Assembly: GCA_002922725.1 (NCBI GenBank) | Contig: PNEW01000004.1 | Coordinates: 1-51,090, forward strand | DNA from: Verrucomicrobia bacterium Opi.OSU.00C | Lineage (GTDB): Bacteria; Verrucomicrobiota; Verrucomicrobiia; Opitutales; PNEW01 | Direction of reading: 5' to 3' | Length of the DNA: 51,090 nucleotides | Part shown: positions 7,757 through 17,051 of the stretch, piece by piece | How the letters are laid out: every line of letters begins with the position of its first letter | How positions within the stretch are numbered: position 1 is the stretch's first letter | Notes under the pieces: model-generated | The model's input: the letters and a program-made list of their open reading frames with translations, nothing else | Databases searched by the model: none | What the model was told of the DNA's origin: nothing | Made by a program: the position numbers and the translations under genes

Positions 7757-7999
7757 CTAATCAGTTAATTCGTAACGATAATCCTCGATAATCGGATTAC
7801 TCAATAAGTCATAGCAGAGCTTATCAATTGAAGCTCGAAAACTAGGACTATCATCACCTTGGATTTCAAATTCTATGGTTTTTCCCACACGAACATTTTT
7901 CGCCTGCACATACCCAAGACTTTTCATTGCCTGCCCGACTGCAGTCCCTTGAGGATCAAGAACATTCTTTTTAGGTATAACGTAAACGATGACTTTCAC
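7757..7999 (-). CDS. purS: Phosphoribosylformylglycinamidine synthase subunit PurS
   Basis: Small subunit of the PurL/PurQ/PurS complex that makes formylglycinamidine ribonucleotide in purine synthesis. At 80 aa it is of normal PurS size. It shows the family start (K-V-I-V-Y-V-I-P-K-K), V-L-D-P-Q-G-x-A-V near 14-22, the S-L-G-Y segment and the V-R-V-G-K-x-I-E-F-E-I strand, ending with N-P-x-I-E-D-Y. It lies 71 bp after ftsZ as the last gene on this strand before a 199-bp gap. Neither purQ nor purL follows, so it sits apart from its partner genes, probably co-transcribed with the division cluster. Confidence 0.9.
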   Translation of the reverse strand: MKVIVYVIPKKNVLDPQGTAVGQAMKSLGYVQAKNVRVGKTIEFEIQGDDSPSFRASIDKLCYDLLSNPIIEDYRYELTD

Positions 8000-8070
8000 T
8001 CAGTTTAATTTAGATGTGGAAATTAAAAGATTTCAATGAAAATGAGTGAAAAAATGTTAACCATAATATA

Positions 8071-9348
8071 TCATAAATTTATTTTAATTCCACGTCGAAG
8101 ATATGTCGGCACGTCAAGGTCTTCACCTTCATAGAAATTTCGTTCAGTTTTATTGAATTCTCCTCTTTGTTCCTCATCACTAGAAAACATAAATTCAACC
8201 TGATTATCTTTTGTATTATTTAGATCATTAATTTTAGATTTATGAACAGCAGGGGGATAAAGCTCCATTTTCCGTTTTCTTGAGGTTGGGTTCTGGGTAT
8301 GTTTCATGGAGTTGAAAGCAGGTTTTACTGATGGGTAACGTCTTCTTATGCCGTCCAGATTTGTCGTACCCAGTACTGTTATGCTCAACTTTTGTTGCAT
8401 ACTCTCATCAATATAAGCACCCAAAACAATATTATCTTTACTCCCAAATTGTTCACCGACAACCGTCATGATCTCATTTATTTTATTCATAGTAAGATCA
8501 GTCCCACCATAAACATTTACAATTAATGAGTCTGCGCGTTTTGAAAATTCTGGTGTATGTAGTAAAGGACAAAGCCTTAGATCATCAAAAGCTTTATCGA
8601 CATAGTTGTCACCTTCACCATAACCAAGACCAAAAAGAGTCTTTCCTCCTCTATCTTCAAAAGCGTTTCTCAATGTAGAAAAATCGACATTTATAAGACC
8701 AGTCCTTTTTATCATTGACCAAATAGAATGCACACCACGGTAAATCCATTCATCTGCAAGAGTAAATGCATCGAGAACGGTTGCACTATCATCAACTTGC
8801 TGTAGAAGAATATCGTTAGGTAGTGGAATAACCGCATGACACAAATCCCTCAATTGCGCAAGACTCTCCTCTGCTTGGTTATGCCGGCGAATTCCTTCAT
8901 TTGTAAATGGTAATGTAACAAAAGCGATAATTAGGGCTTTCTGATTTGCAGCTATCTCTGCGAGAACAGGTGCTGCCCCACTGCCTGTTCCTCCTCCTAA
9001 TCCAACAATTAAAAAGACTAGATCAATTCCGTTAACGAGCTGAAGTAATTGATCTTTATCAAATTCTGCCGCACGCTTACCTATATCGGCGTCGCCACCA
9101 GCACTTAGACCACGGGTGATCTCACGCCCAATCATAACTTTATCCTCGATAAGCGAGTTACTTAAAACTTTACTGTCAGTATTAACTACCGCTAGGTCAA
9201 CTTCATCGAGATGATCCAGTTTAATCCGGTCAACTGCGTTATTGCCAGCCCCACCAATACCAATGATTTTTATCCGGATCATTTCATCATTTACCTGACC
9301 ACTGAACATTTTATTTGGATTACTAAAATTTTCGCTTTCGCTATGCAT
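8071..9348 (-). CDS. ftsZ: Cell division GTPase FtsZ
   Basis: Tubulin-like GTPase that forms the division ring. It has the N-terminal G-I-G-G-A-G-N-N-A-V loop at about 30-39, the tubulin signature G-G-G-T-G-S-G-A-A-P at 118-127 and the T7 N-V-D-F segment near 217. An acidic, Asn-rich variable linker of about 80 residues leads to a C-terminal peptide (D-V-P-T-Y-L-R-R) that should bind FtsA, followed by a short basic tail (G-I-K-I-N-L). The length of 425 aa is slightly above average because of the linker and a 24-residue N-terminal extension. It starts 7 bp after the ftsA stop. Confidence 0.97.
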   Translation of the reverse strand: MHSESENFSNPNKMFSGQVNDEMIRIKIIGIGGAGNNAVDRIKLDHLDEVDLAVVNTDSKVLSNSLIEDKVMIGREITRGLSAGGDADIGKRAAEFDKDQLLQLVNGIDLVFLIVGLGGGTGSGAAPVLAEIAANQKALIIAFVTLPFTNEGIRRHNQAEESLAQLRDLCHAVIPLPNDILLQQVDDSATVLDAFTLADEWIYRGVHSIWSMIKRTGLINVDFSTLRNAFEDRGGKTLFGLGYGEGDNYVDKAFDDLRLCPLLHTPEFSKRADSLIVNVYGGTDLTMNKINEIMTVVGEQFGSKDNIVLGAYIDESMQQKLSITVLGTTNLDGIRRRYPSVKPAFNSMKHTQNPTSRKRKMELYPPAVHKSKINDLNNTKDNQVEFMFSSDEEQRGEFNKTERNFYEGEDLDVPTYLRRGIKINL

Positions 9349-9355
9349 AATACGA

Positions 9356-10566
9356 TTATAAGTTAAATATATTGGCTACTTTACTAAATATTCCTGATTT
9401 CTTTAAACCCTGATCCTCTTTATTCTGGGCTGTTAGACCATAGTAAAGTAGCCCCAAAACAGTGCTGTATTCTGGTTTACGTAAATCGTTCCTCACCCAG
9501 GAAGGGTTATCACCCACCCGGGTAGACACCCCTAATCGCAGTGATGCTGCATCGGCGATTTTTGGTAAACGTGACACCCCTCCCGTCAAAATCACACCAG
9601 CTGCTAATTCTTCAGGGTTTAGGAATTCGACAAGCTCTTTTTTAACGATTCCAAAGAGCTCATCTATTCTTGCTTTAAGTATTTGATAAATTGCTAAACG
9701 AGATATTGCGCGATCACCAATTGTCAAGTCACCGAAGAGCCAAACTTTATCATCTTTATCTTCATTATCAATAATCGCTTTACCAAATTCTAATTTGAGT
9801 TTCTCTGCCTGTTGTTTATTTACACGCAATCCCAAACTTAAGTCGTTTGTCAGGTGATCACCCCCAACACTTATTACTCCCGTCCGCACAATATGTCCGT
9901 TGTTGTAAAGCAAATAGTCCGTAGTGCTACAACCAATATCTAAGACAAGTACACCATTTTGTTTTTCCTCTTCACTCGTAACCATGCAGCCTGAAGCAAT
10001 ACTTGAAATTATCATATCCTCAACTTTTAAACCAAACCCATTAATTACATGGATATGATCACTAACCTTTCTTTCATCTCCTTCTATATGCCAATAAGTA
10101 ACATTTAATTCGTCACCTTCCATCTGATGTGGGTCTTTAATCGATCTTCCATCTAATTGAAAACCACACTGTACATGATGTATATAAACGCGTCTGGGAG
10201 GTAGCTCCTTACGCTTGGCATTTTCTATTACACTTTGGACATCACTCTGGCGAACAAGATTATCAGGCGAACTAACCATGACAGATCCTTTATTCGAAAA
10301 ACCTTGGAGGTGTCTTCCAGTTTGAGCAAGAAATACTCCTTCAATTATAGCCCCTGCATTTTTTTCCGCTGCGATGATCGCAGCATGAGTACAATCACTC
10401 GCAGCACGAAAATCAATTATTTCACCTTTTCTTACACCCATCGCTGTAGACTGCCCCATCCCAATGATATTGAGACTTCTTCCTTCATCGATAATTTCAC
10501 CAACCATTACGACGACTTTCGCCCCCCCCCTATTTCAACTGCACCAATGATTCTATTCTCGTTCAT
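9356..10566 (-). CDS. ftsA: Cell division actin-like ATPase FtsA, frameshifted near the N-terminus by a G9 tract
   Basis: Membrane tether of FtsZ with an actin fold. The long frame (383 aa from ATG 10507) shows the FtsA body: A-S-D-C-T-H-A-A near 37, a second phosphate motif V-L-D-I-G-C-S-T-T-D, and T-G-G-V-S-R-L near 320. It begins after the first beta strand and lacks the phosphate-1 loop. Reading on from ATG 10566 in the other frame gives M-N-E-N-R-I-I-G-A-V-E-I-G, exactly the missing start. It then hits nine G residues (10522-10530) and stops at a TAA that overlaps ATG 10507. A tract of seven G would give E-I-G-G-A-K-V-V-V-M-V-G-E, with the correct I-G-x-x-K spacing; ten G would also restore frame with one extra residue. 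I therefore annotate 10566 as the true start and the tract as a frameshift, sequencing error or slippage switch. The ftsQ stop lies 29 bp upstream. Confidence 0.9.
10522..10530 (-). repeat. Homopolymer of nine G (minus strand) inside the 5' part of ftsA
   Basis: Nine consecutive C on the plus strand. In this AT-rich neighbourhood it is the conspicuous homopolymer, and it falls exactly where the ftsA phosphate-1 loop codons should be. Tract lengths of 7 or 10 keep ftsA open; 9 closes it after 19 codons. Confidence 0.95.
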
Positions 10567-10595
10567 AATTGGGTTGTAAGTTTATTTATTTATAT

Positions 10596-11534
10596 TCAAT
10601 TTCTAAACTTTCTCGGGCCAATATCCCGATATAATTGTACTGCAACTTCGTCTTTTACCGAGAGATCAATACGTTTAATATTATAGATATCGTTGCTTTT
10701 GGAGTATTTTATAACGCGAGCTAATTGAGCTAATTGCCGATCAAAATCAAATGGAGCAAATATTATTTCACGCACAATACTACTTCGTACTTTAATAAAT
10801 TCATCAGACAAGCCATTAAGTTCATCGAATTCTTTACAAGAAACTACCTCCCATGACTTAAATATGTTCGGATAATTCAATTTTGCTAAATCCAATAGTT
10901 GTGAAATTATTTCTATCCCAGAAAGAGAAAAGATGTGATCGCCATTCTGTTTGAATCGAACTCCATCTAAATAAGGTAAATGTTTGTTTTTTGTTATTTT
11001 ATAGCTCTCGTGAAAATATACTGTCCCATCCCTAGCGATGTAAACTTCCTCTATTTTCTTTTTATTCCTTCGGACTCTAGCACGTAATACAGGCTCTCTT
11101 TCTATAACCTCAATATGCAATTCATCTGGAAACTTTCGTGAGACCACTGCAGAATTTATCTGTCCTTTCTTTTCCAACATTTGTTTGATCGCAAAAATAT
11201 CTACCTCCATAATTGTAGCATCCTGTGGCCATGCGATATTTTGTTCGAACCAATGGTGATCTAACTCTCCATTACTTTGAAAGTTAATACGGCGCACAGG
11301 AGCAGAGGTACCAGCAAGAATTATCTGGTTATCATTTGAGCGGAAAAAGTGAACACTATAAGCAATACCTCCAGCCATAAATAAAATTATAATAATGACA
11401 CCACACATTTTAGCACGCCCAAAAATTTTACGTTTGCGAGCTATTGTGCTGACCGCTTGTCGACCAGCTGTTTGCTTAATTCCACGCCAATTTCTAGTCT
11501 CTATACAACTTGATTTAATTTTTGCCATGATCAA
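10596..11534 (-). CDS. ftsQ: Cell division protein FtsQ (DivIB-like)
   Basis: Bitopic membrane protein linking early and late divisome proteins. A basic cytoplasmic N-terminus of about 40 residues is followed by one transmembrane helix at about 44-66 (V-I-I-I-I-L-F-M-A-G-G-I-A-Y). A periplasmic POTRA-type segment follows (I-M-E-V-D-I-F-A-I-K to V-V-S-R-K-F-P-D-E-L-H-I-E-V-I-E-R-E-P), then the FtsQ beta domain. The length of 312 aa is usual. The ATG overlaps the ddl stop as ATGA; an in-frame Met two codons later is also possible. The position between ddl and ftsA supports the call, since FtsQ sequences are weakly conserved. Confidence 0.88.
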   Translation of the reverse strand: MIMAKIKSSCIETRNWRGIKQTAGRQAVSTIARKRKIFGRAKMCGVIIIILFMAGGIAYSVHFFRSNDNQIILAGTSAPVRRINFQSNGELDHHWFEQNIAWPQDATIMEVDIFAIKQMLEKKGQINSAVVSRKFPDELHIEVIEREPVLRARVRRNKKKIEEVYIARDGTVYFHESYKITKNKHLPYLDGVRFKQNGDHIFSLSGIEIISQLLDLAKLNYPNIFKSWEVVSCKEFDELNGLSDEFIKVRSSIVREIIFAPFDFDRQLAQLARVIKYSKSNDIYNIKRIDLSVKDEVAVQLYRDIGPRKFRN

Positions 11535-12457
11535 TTGCTTCGCAAAGCGTAAAACCTATTTATTGCAGGTAAAACTAGACTTTGGGCCAATTGAGGAAAA
11601 TCATATCCCAGACAACAGGCACTTTTACGTAAGAGGCTTGTAGAAGTAAGACCAGGAAGAGTATTTATTTCTAGAAAATAGCTTCCCTCACTATTCGAAG
11701 TCATAAAATCAACACGGATAAAATCACGGCAACCGCAAATGTCAAAGACAGATTCAGCGACTTCACGAATTTCTTTCTCCAATGAATATCCAAGTCTAGC
11801 AGGGTAATGATATTCTGTCATTCCTTCTGTATACTTGTGTCTGTAATCATAAATACCATTTTTGGGGATTATTTCTACCAAACCCATTCCTTTTCCCTCA
11901 AGTACCCCAATTGAAATTTCTCTTCCTTGAATCCTCTGTTCAAAAAGCCAATTTCCTGAAATAAGTTTGGCCATTTTTTTATTGAGAGCTTCCTCATTTT
12001 CAGCAATGAATACATCTATACTACTCCCCTCACACAAAGGTTTAACTACGATATTACTACCAAGTTTAGCTACTACTTCGTTCACAGTTGGTAAATTAGG
12101 GGCTGTCGCTAATAAATCTTTGGCAACACGTATGCCAGAATCTGCTACAAGCGTTTTTGTTTCTTTTTTATTAATACACAAACGACTCGATTCAGAATCA
12201 CAGCCAACATAAGAAAATTTCTCCTTTTCTAACAATTTTTGTATCTCCCCATCTTCACCAAAAGTTCCATGCAAAGTTAAAAAAATAATCTGATTGTCAG
12301 GATCAAGATTTTTTGGAAGAGCCATTTCATTTAATTCAATGAGATCAACAGAATAATTCTTTTTTAATGCAGCTGTAACTGCCTGACCGGATTCTAATGA
12401 GACATTACGTTCTTTTGAAATACCTCCAGCCAAAACAGCGATAGAAAGATTACTCAT
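11531..12457 (-). CDS. ddl: D-alanine--D-alanine ligase
   Basis: ATP-grasp enzyme that joins two D-Ala for the peptidoglycan stem peptide. It shows the N-terminal V-L-A-G-G-I-S-K-E-R-N-V-S-L-E-S-G, the L-H-G-T-F-G-E-D-G-E-I-Q loop, V-V-K-P-L-C-E-G-S-S in the ATP-grasp domain, and the closing metal-binding F-L-E-I-N-T-L-P-G-L-T. The length of 308 aa is typical of the short bacterial type. It overlaps murC-murB by 4 bp (ATGA) and ftsQ by 4 bp, so translation is coupled on both sides. Confidence 0.96.
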   Translation of the reverse strand: MSNLSIAVLAGGISKERNVSLESGQAVTAALKKNYSVDLIELNEMALPKNLDPDNQIIFLTLHGTFGEDGEIQKLLEKEKFSYVGCDSESSRLCINKKETKTLVADSGIRVAKDLLATAPNLPTVNEVVAKLGSNIVVKPLCEGSSIDVFIAENEEALNKKMAKLISGNWLFEQRIQGREISIGVLEGKGMGLVEIIPKNGIYDYRHKYTEGMTEYHYPARLGYSLEKEIREVAESVFDICGCRDFIRVDFMTSNSEGSYFLEINTLPGLTSTSLLRKSACCLGYDFPQLAQSLVLPAINRFYALRSN

Positions 12458-14775
12458 AGTACTTCATTCCAATTTTTGCCCATAAGAAGGACTTCAGGTT
12501 CGAGATCAAATCCTCGATTAGCCTTTACCTCTCTTCGTATGTCTTTTATTAATGAAATAATATCTTTACTCGTTGCTCCACCACGGTTAATAATAAAATT
12601 ACCGTGAAGCTTTGATATTTGAGCTGCCCCAATCTTCCTCCCCTTGAGGCCTAATTCATCAATAATCTGCCCTGCATAAGACCCCTCAGGATTTTTAAAG
12701 ATACACCCAGCGCTTGGTTCACGAGGTTGGCTACTTTTTCGGATACTTGAAAACGACTTAATTTTATTTTTAATAGTTATTTCTTCCGCACTTGAAGTTG
12801 CATGTAAAGTCGCCCCTATCGCAACTGTATTTTTAAGCTCTTCGCATGCCCGATAGCTAATATGAACATCTTTGCGTTTTATATTTTTTAATTCTCCTTC
12901 CCATGTAACTAATTGAATTTCATCTACGATATCAAATATCCATCCACCCATCGCACCAGCATTCATTCGAAGTGATCCTCCTAAAGTCCCTGGTATCCCT
13001 TCGAGGAATTCAAATCCCGTTAGACCTAATTTTATACCTTCAACACAAATTTTATTCAATCGCACTCCTGCTCCTACCCAAATCCGACCATCACCTAATG
13101 GTCGGATTTGTTTCCAGTAATTATGGTTAAGGCGAACGACTAAACCTTGAAACCCCTCATCAGGAACAATTAGATTAGAACCTCTACCAATAAAATATAC
13201 TTGAATTTTATTTTTATTTGATTCGTTTAAAAGAACTCGTAAATCTTTCTCAGACGCCGGTTCTGCATAATAGCGTGTGTTCCCCCCAACTTTTAAGGTC
13301 GTTTTATTAGCAAGTGATTCAAAATCAGCTATTTTTGTTTGCTTATCCATTTTATGTGATAAATCGATCCACCATTTTCCATCTTTACTCATTCTCTGTT
13401 TACAATTAATCACTTTTGGGGACTTATTTTTTATTATCGCGACAACCGCTTTGGCCCATTCATTTATGTCGCCTGCTCCTACAAAAAGCAAAACCGAAGG
13501 ACCTTTTAATTTACGTTCAAGGTTGTTGCTCAATTCTTCTATCGAATTAACTATTCTACCTCGTGAAACATTTGGGAGAAGTGTGAGCAAATCAATACTT
13601 GTCCCACCTTCACAAGGACTCTCATTAGCCTCGTAGACATTAAGAAGATAAATTACATTCGCTTTTTTCAAGACTTCAGCAAATTCCTTTTTATAGTAAA
13701 GTGTTCGTGAATAGCGATGAGGCTGGAAAACAATAATTATTTGATTGTCTGGGTAGTCCTCACGAATGAACTTTAATAGAGATCCTATCTCTTCAGGGTG
13801 ATGCGCATAATCTTCAAAAATAGTTAATTGAGAACTACTATAAAGGATAGTCTGTCGACGTCTTATACCTGGAAAGAGTTCAAGTGATTGCTTATTAAGA
13901 TGTGTCGTCAAGTAGTGCGTTACGGCTAATGCTCCCAAGGCGTTGATCGCATTAAAATAACCGGGCACAGGTACCGACACTTCACATTTAGAGAAACGAC
14001 CACTTAATTGTAATGATAAATTTTTACGACTCTGTCGTACAATTTTACCAGCATAATCTCCATCTTTACCGAAACTTAACCGTTCAGCCGTAATATTTCT
14101 CTGAGATATTTGTCCTAAATATTTGTAGTCGGTCGGTAAAAACACAGATTTTTCAGTCCGCTGAAAAAGCCGTCCAAAAGTATTTTCTAATTCATCTAGA
14201 TTGCGATATTGATCAGGATGATCCCAATCTAGATTTGTCGTTAGCGTTATTTCAGGTGAAAATTCATTTATTGTTCCATCACTTTCATCGATTTCAGCAA
14301 TAATCCATTCACTTCCACCATCAAACTTGGCAGGCAAGTAGTAATTGCCATTAAATAATGCTCCTAAAATATAACTAAATTTAAATCCCTCTTTTTCCAA
14401 AGCAGCTATAAGCATACCTGAAGTTGTCGTTTTACCGTGGCTACCCACTATTGCGATAAGTTTTTTATCAGCCACCGTATTAGCCAACATAACCCCTCGC
14501 TTCAATATAGGCAGTCCACGTTCAATTGCTACACGATAACAAGGGTGGGCTTCATTAATCGCACTTGAATAAATAACTGTATCAATGTCTTTCGAAATTT
14601 CAGGCTCTGACTCTATACTAATATCATTGTTCATTAGCAGATTTGAAATCGGGTTACTAATATTATCATCGTAACCACTAATTTTATGACCACCACTCTG
14701 CAAATAAAGAGCTAAGGGAGCCATCCCCATACCGCCAATTCCTATCATATAAATATTTTTACTTTGCTCGTTCAT
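12454..14775 (-). CDS. murC-murB: Fused UDP-MurNAc--L-alanine ligase (MurC) and UDP-GlcNAc-enolpyruvate reductase (MurB)
   Basis: A single 773-residue chain. Residues 1 to about 455 are MurC: dinucleotide-like G-I-G-G-M-G-M, the ATP P-loop G-S-H-G-K-T-T-T at about 111-118, and D-Y-A-H-H-P-E-E-I in the C-terminal domain. From about 475 to the end is MurB: K-V-G-G-N-T-R-Y, G-R-G-S-N-L-I-V, G-I-P-G-T-L-G-G-S-L-R-M-N-A-G-A-M-G for FAD, and A-G-C-I-F-K-N-P. Cys691 in this last motif takes the place of the catalytic Ser of E. coli MurB. The chain therefore makes UDP-MurNAc and adds the first amino acid, two consecutive cytosolic steps. It sits between murG and ddl with 2-bp and 4-bp junctions. The order C-then-B is uninterrupted, with no stop or shift between domains, so I take the fusion as real. 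Confidence 0.95.
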   Translation of the reverse strand: MNEQSKNIYMIGIGGMGMAPLALYLQSGGHKISGYDDNISNPISNLLMNNDISIESEPEISKDIDTVIYSSAINEAHPCYRVAIERGLPILKRGVMLANTVADKKLIAIVGSHGKTTTSGMLIAALEKEGFKFSYILGALFNGNYYLPAKFDGGSEWIIAEIDESDGTINEFSPEITLTTNLDWDHPDQYRNLDELENTFGRLFQRTEKSVFLPTDYKYLGQISQRNITAERLSFGKDGDYAGKIVRQSRKNLSLQLSGRFSKCEVSVPVPGYFNAINALGALAVTHYLTTHLNKQSLELFPGIRRRQTILYSSSQLTIFEDYAHHPEEIGSLLKFIREDYPDNQIIIVFQPHRYSRTLYYKKEFAEVLKKANVIYLLNVYEANESPCEGGTSIDLLTLLPNVSRGRIVNSIEELSNNLERKLKGPSVLLFVGAGDINEWAKAVVAIIKNKSPKVINCKQRMSKDGKWWIDLSHKMDKQTKIADFESLANKTTLKVGGNTRYYAEPASEKDLRVLLNESNKNKIQVYFIGRGSNLIVPDEGFQGLVVRLNHNYWKQIRPLGDGRIWVGAGVRLNKICVEGIKLGLTGFEFLEGIPGTLGGSLRMNAGAMGGWIFDIVDEIQLVTWEGELKNIKRKDVHISYRACEELKNTVAIGATLHATSSAEEITIKNKIKSFSSIRKSSQPREPSAGCIFKNPEGSYAGQIIDELGLKGRKIGAAQISKLHGNFIINRGGATSKDIISLIKDIRREVKANRGFDLEPEVLLMGKNWNEVL

Positions 14776-14777
14776 TA

Positions 14778-15905
14778 TTATACAACCTGCAGCCTTTTAC
14801 TATTGCTCTTTTTAGTAAATTTAGATGAAAGATTTTCAAGATCATGTACGATCAATTCAGCACTTTTACTTGGATTTAAGCGCTGAAGGTTTTGTCTAAA
14901 TTTATCTAAAAGCCAATCGTTATAAATTAGTTCAATAACTTCACTCTTCAAACCCTCCATTTGATCCTGCTCAATCGTCAAACTTGCACCCAACTGTTCG
15001 AGAAACCGTGCATTTGCAAGTTGGTGATTATCCGTTGCATTAGGATAAGGCACGAGAATAGAGGGAACTCTACATTGCATTAATTCAGCAATTGTACCCG
15101 CACCAGCCCTTGAGAGGATTAAATCTGCTGCCGACATGAGAACACCCATGTTATCACAAAATGTAGAATAATAAGCTTTTACTACCTCATTAGATGTTGA
15201 CCGATGCTCAAAGACCCCATTATTCCCCTTTCCCAAACCGGTTACACAATAAACACTAATTCCTTCAGTACCCAACTTTTCAAAGTTTGCATTAACCCAT
15301 TCATTAAGTACCTGAGCACCCTGACAACCACCTAAAACCACAAGTAATTTACCATTAACATCGATACGAAGCGTCCTACGCGCCAACTCTTTTGGGGTGC
15401 GTCGTATTCCCTTGCGCAATGGATATCCAAAATATTTTATCGAATCCAAGGGAACCCCAGCTAATTGAACTCCTTCAGGAAGATATAACCGTTTGACTAA
15501 TCCACGTAAGTACCGTGTTGCCTTTCCCGGCTTGCGATTAGCCTCATGAATAGCAATTGGACATCCATGAATGACCCCCGCAATAGTAATTCCAACTGTG
15601 ATAAAACCCCCAAAGGCAACAATTATATCAGGTCGTTTATTCCGTAATAGACTGAAAGCAAATATGAGCAATTGGAACTGTTGAATAAAAAACTTAACAA
15701 ATCTTAATGGACTGAATGAAAATCCTGCCCCTGGCGCGCGCACAAAATCAAGTTGTGGGTACTTTCTGACCAAACGGGAATCAACTTCTTTTTTACTAAT
15801 AATAAGCCAACAATGATGCCCCTCTTCAATAAGCCGTTCAGCAAGGGAAATACCAGGAGCTAAATGTCCTCCCGTTCCGCCACATGATATAACAAAATTA
15901 CTCAT
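14778..15905 (-). CDS. murG: UDP-GlcNAc:lipid I GlcNAc transferase MurG
   Basis: GT28-type glycosyltransferase that turns lipid I into lipid II at the inner membrane face. The Gly-rich acceptor loop G-G-T-G-G-H-L-A-P-G is near the N-terminus, followed by H-E-A-N-R-K-P-G, G-G-C-Q-G-A-Q and the UDP-GlcNAc-binding S-R-A-G-A-G-T-I-A-E-L. The longest ORF opens at 15986, but the extra 27 residues are unlike MurG and overlap ftsW. The ATG at 15905 overlaps the ftsW TGA as ATGA and puts the Gly-rich loop at the usual place, giving 375 aa. Confidence 0.95.
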   Translation of the reverse strand: MSNFVISCGGTGGHLAPGISLAERLIEEGHHCWLIISKKEVDSRLVRKYPQLDFVRAPGAGFSFSPLRFVKFFIQQFQLLIFAFSLLRNKRPDIIVAFGGFITVGITIAGVIHGCPIAIHEANRKPGKATRYLRGLVKRLYLPEGVQLAGVPLDSIKYFGYPLRKGIRRTPKELARRTLRIDVNGKLLVVLGGCQGAQVLNEWVNANFEKLGTEGISVYCVTGLGKGNNGVFEHRSTSNEVVKAYYSTFCDNMGVLMSAADLILSRAGAGTIAELMQCRVPSILVPYPNATDNHQLANARFLEQLGASLTIEQDQMEGLKSEVIELIYNDWLLDKFRQNLQRLNPSKSAELIVHDLENLSSKFTKKSNSKRLQVV

Positions 15906-17029
15906 ATTTCCCGTGGTTTTCGAAGTGGTGATCGATTCCATTCCTGGAGAAAATTCAAAATTATTCCTACAAGGAAAAACATACATACAAGATTAGAGCC
16001 TCCATAACTTATAAAGGGCAGTGACATGCCTTTAGTCGGTAGGCACCCCGTAACAATACCGAAATTTAGCAATGCCTGAAGGGTAATAAGCATGAGAGCT
16101 CCACTTGCGAAAAGAAACTGAAAAAGGTTTGATGAGCGACGCAGTTGCCATACGCCAATTAAAAAAATACCCAGAAAAACAAAAACCACTCCAGTCGTAA
16201 AAAAAAACCCTAACTCTTCACCTATAATAGGAAAAATAAAATCGGTATGAGCTTCAGGAAGGAATGCCATTTGCTGTCTACCATTACCGAGACCAACTCC
16301 CTCAACCCCACCAGCTCCAAATGCAAGAATACCTTGCCACAGCTGGTAAGCTCCATCACTCCTGTTTCCTTCTACGTCAAGAAATGCAGTGATGCGTTTA
16401 AGGCGCAAAGGATCAAGAAAAATAGCAATGCAAAAAAGAACCACACTAAGAAATACCGTTGGTATAAGATAAATAAGCCTCACACCAGCAAGAAATAGTA
16501 GGGTGAATCCAATAACTCCGATGAGAAATGCAGTACCAAAATCTGGCTGTGATAGAACTAGTACAACCACTGAACCAATGATCAGAGAGGGAATGAAAAA
16601 TCCTTGTTTAAAACTTTTAAGAGCGCGTTGATTCTTAGCAAGATAATGAGAGAGGACAAAGATCAACCCGATTTTAGCGAAATCAGATACTTGCATATTC
16701 ATCGGTCCTAGATCTAGCCAACGTCGAGCGCCATTGATTTCGAGACCTATACTTGGAATTAGGACAAGGGTGAGCATAATTAATACACTGGCAGTGATAA
16801 CCCAAACAAAGGTCCTAATCTTATCAAAATCACTAAAAAAAGCTGTAGCCGTAGCAACGATCCCAAGACAGAGCCATATCACTTGTCGTTGAACAATAAA
16901 ATATGGATCCACATATTGAGAATGAGTAACACTAAAAAGAATTATTAAACCAAGTCCTGTCAGACTAGCAACCGAAAGGATCAAAGTTAAGGCTGGAAGA
17001 TTTCTCCGAATATTTATCCACCAAGACAT
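15902..17029 (-). CDS. ftsW: Lipid II polymerase FtsW (SEDS family)
   Basis: Multispanning membrane glycosyltransferase of the divisome. It has about ten hydrophobic segments. The family landmarks are present: N-G-A-R-R-W-L-D-L-G (outer loop after the third helix), Q-P-D-F-G-T-A, the long periplasmic loop with A-Y-Q-L-W-Q-G-I-L-A-F-G-A-G-G, G-N-G-R-Q-Q-M-A-F-L-P-E-A-H-T-D-F-I-F, and L-P-F-I-S-Y-G-G-S near the C-terminus. The length of 375 aa is normal. It lies next to the FtsI-type transpeptidase cluster genes; it starts 22 bp after the LysM gene and overlaps murG by 4 bp. Confidence 0.95.
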   Translation of the reverse strand: MSWWINIRRNLPALTLILSVASLTGLGLIILFSVTHSQYVDPYFIVQRQVIWLCLGIVATATAFFSDFDKIRTFVWVITASVLIMLTLVLIPSIGLEINGARRWLDLGPMNMQVSDFAKIGLIFVLSHYLAKNQRALKSFKQGFFIPSLIIGSVVVLVLSQPDFGTAFLIGVIGFTLLFLAGVRLIYLIPTVFLSVVLFCIAIFLDPLRLKRITAFLDVEGNRSDGAYQLWQGILAFGAGGVEGVGLGNGRQQMAFLPEAHTDFIFPIIGEELGFFFTTGVVFVFLGIFLIGVWQLRRSSNLFQFLFASGALMLITLQALLNFGIVTGCLPTKGMSLPFISYGGSNLVCMFFLVGIILNFLQEWNRSPLRKPREI

Positions 17030-17051
17030 AGTATTAATTTATAAATATAGA

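Noticed and set aside
13277-13636. 119-codon ORF antisense to murC-murB
   Set aside because: Fully inside the fusion gene, with a sequence that is only the shadow of the MurC-MurB junction region.
15906-15986. 27-residue N-terminal extension of MurG
   Set aside because: It is the out-of-frame shadow of the ftsW 3' end; the ATGA overlap at 15905 is the normal start.
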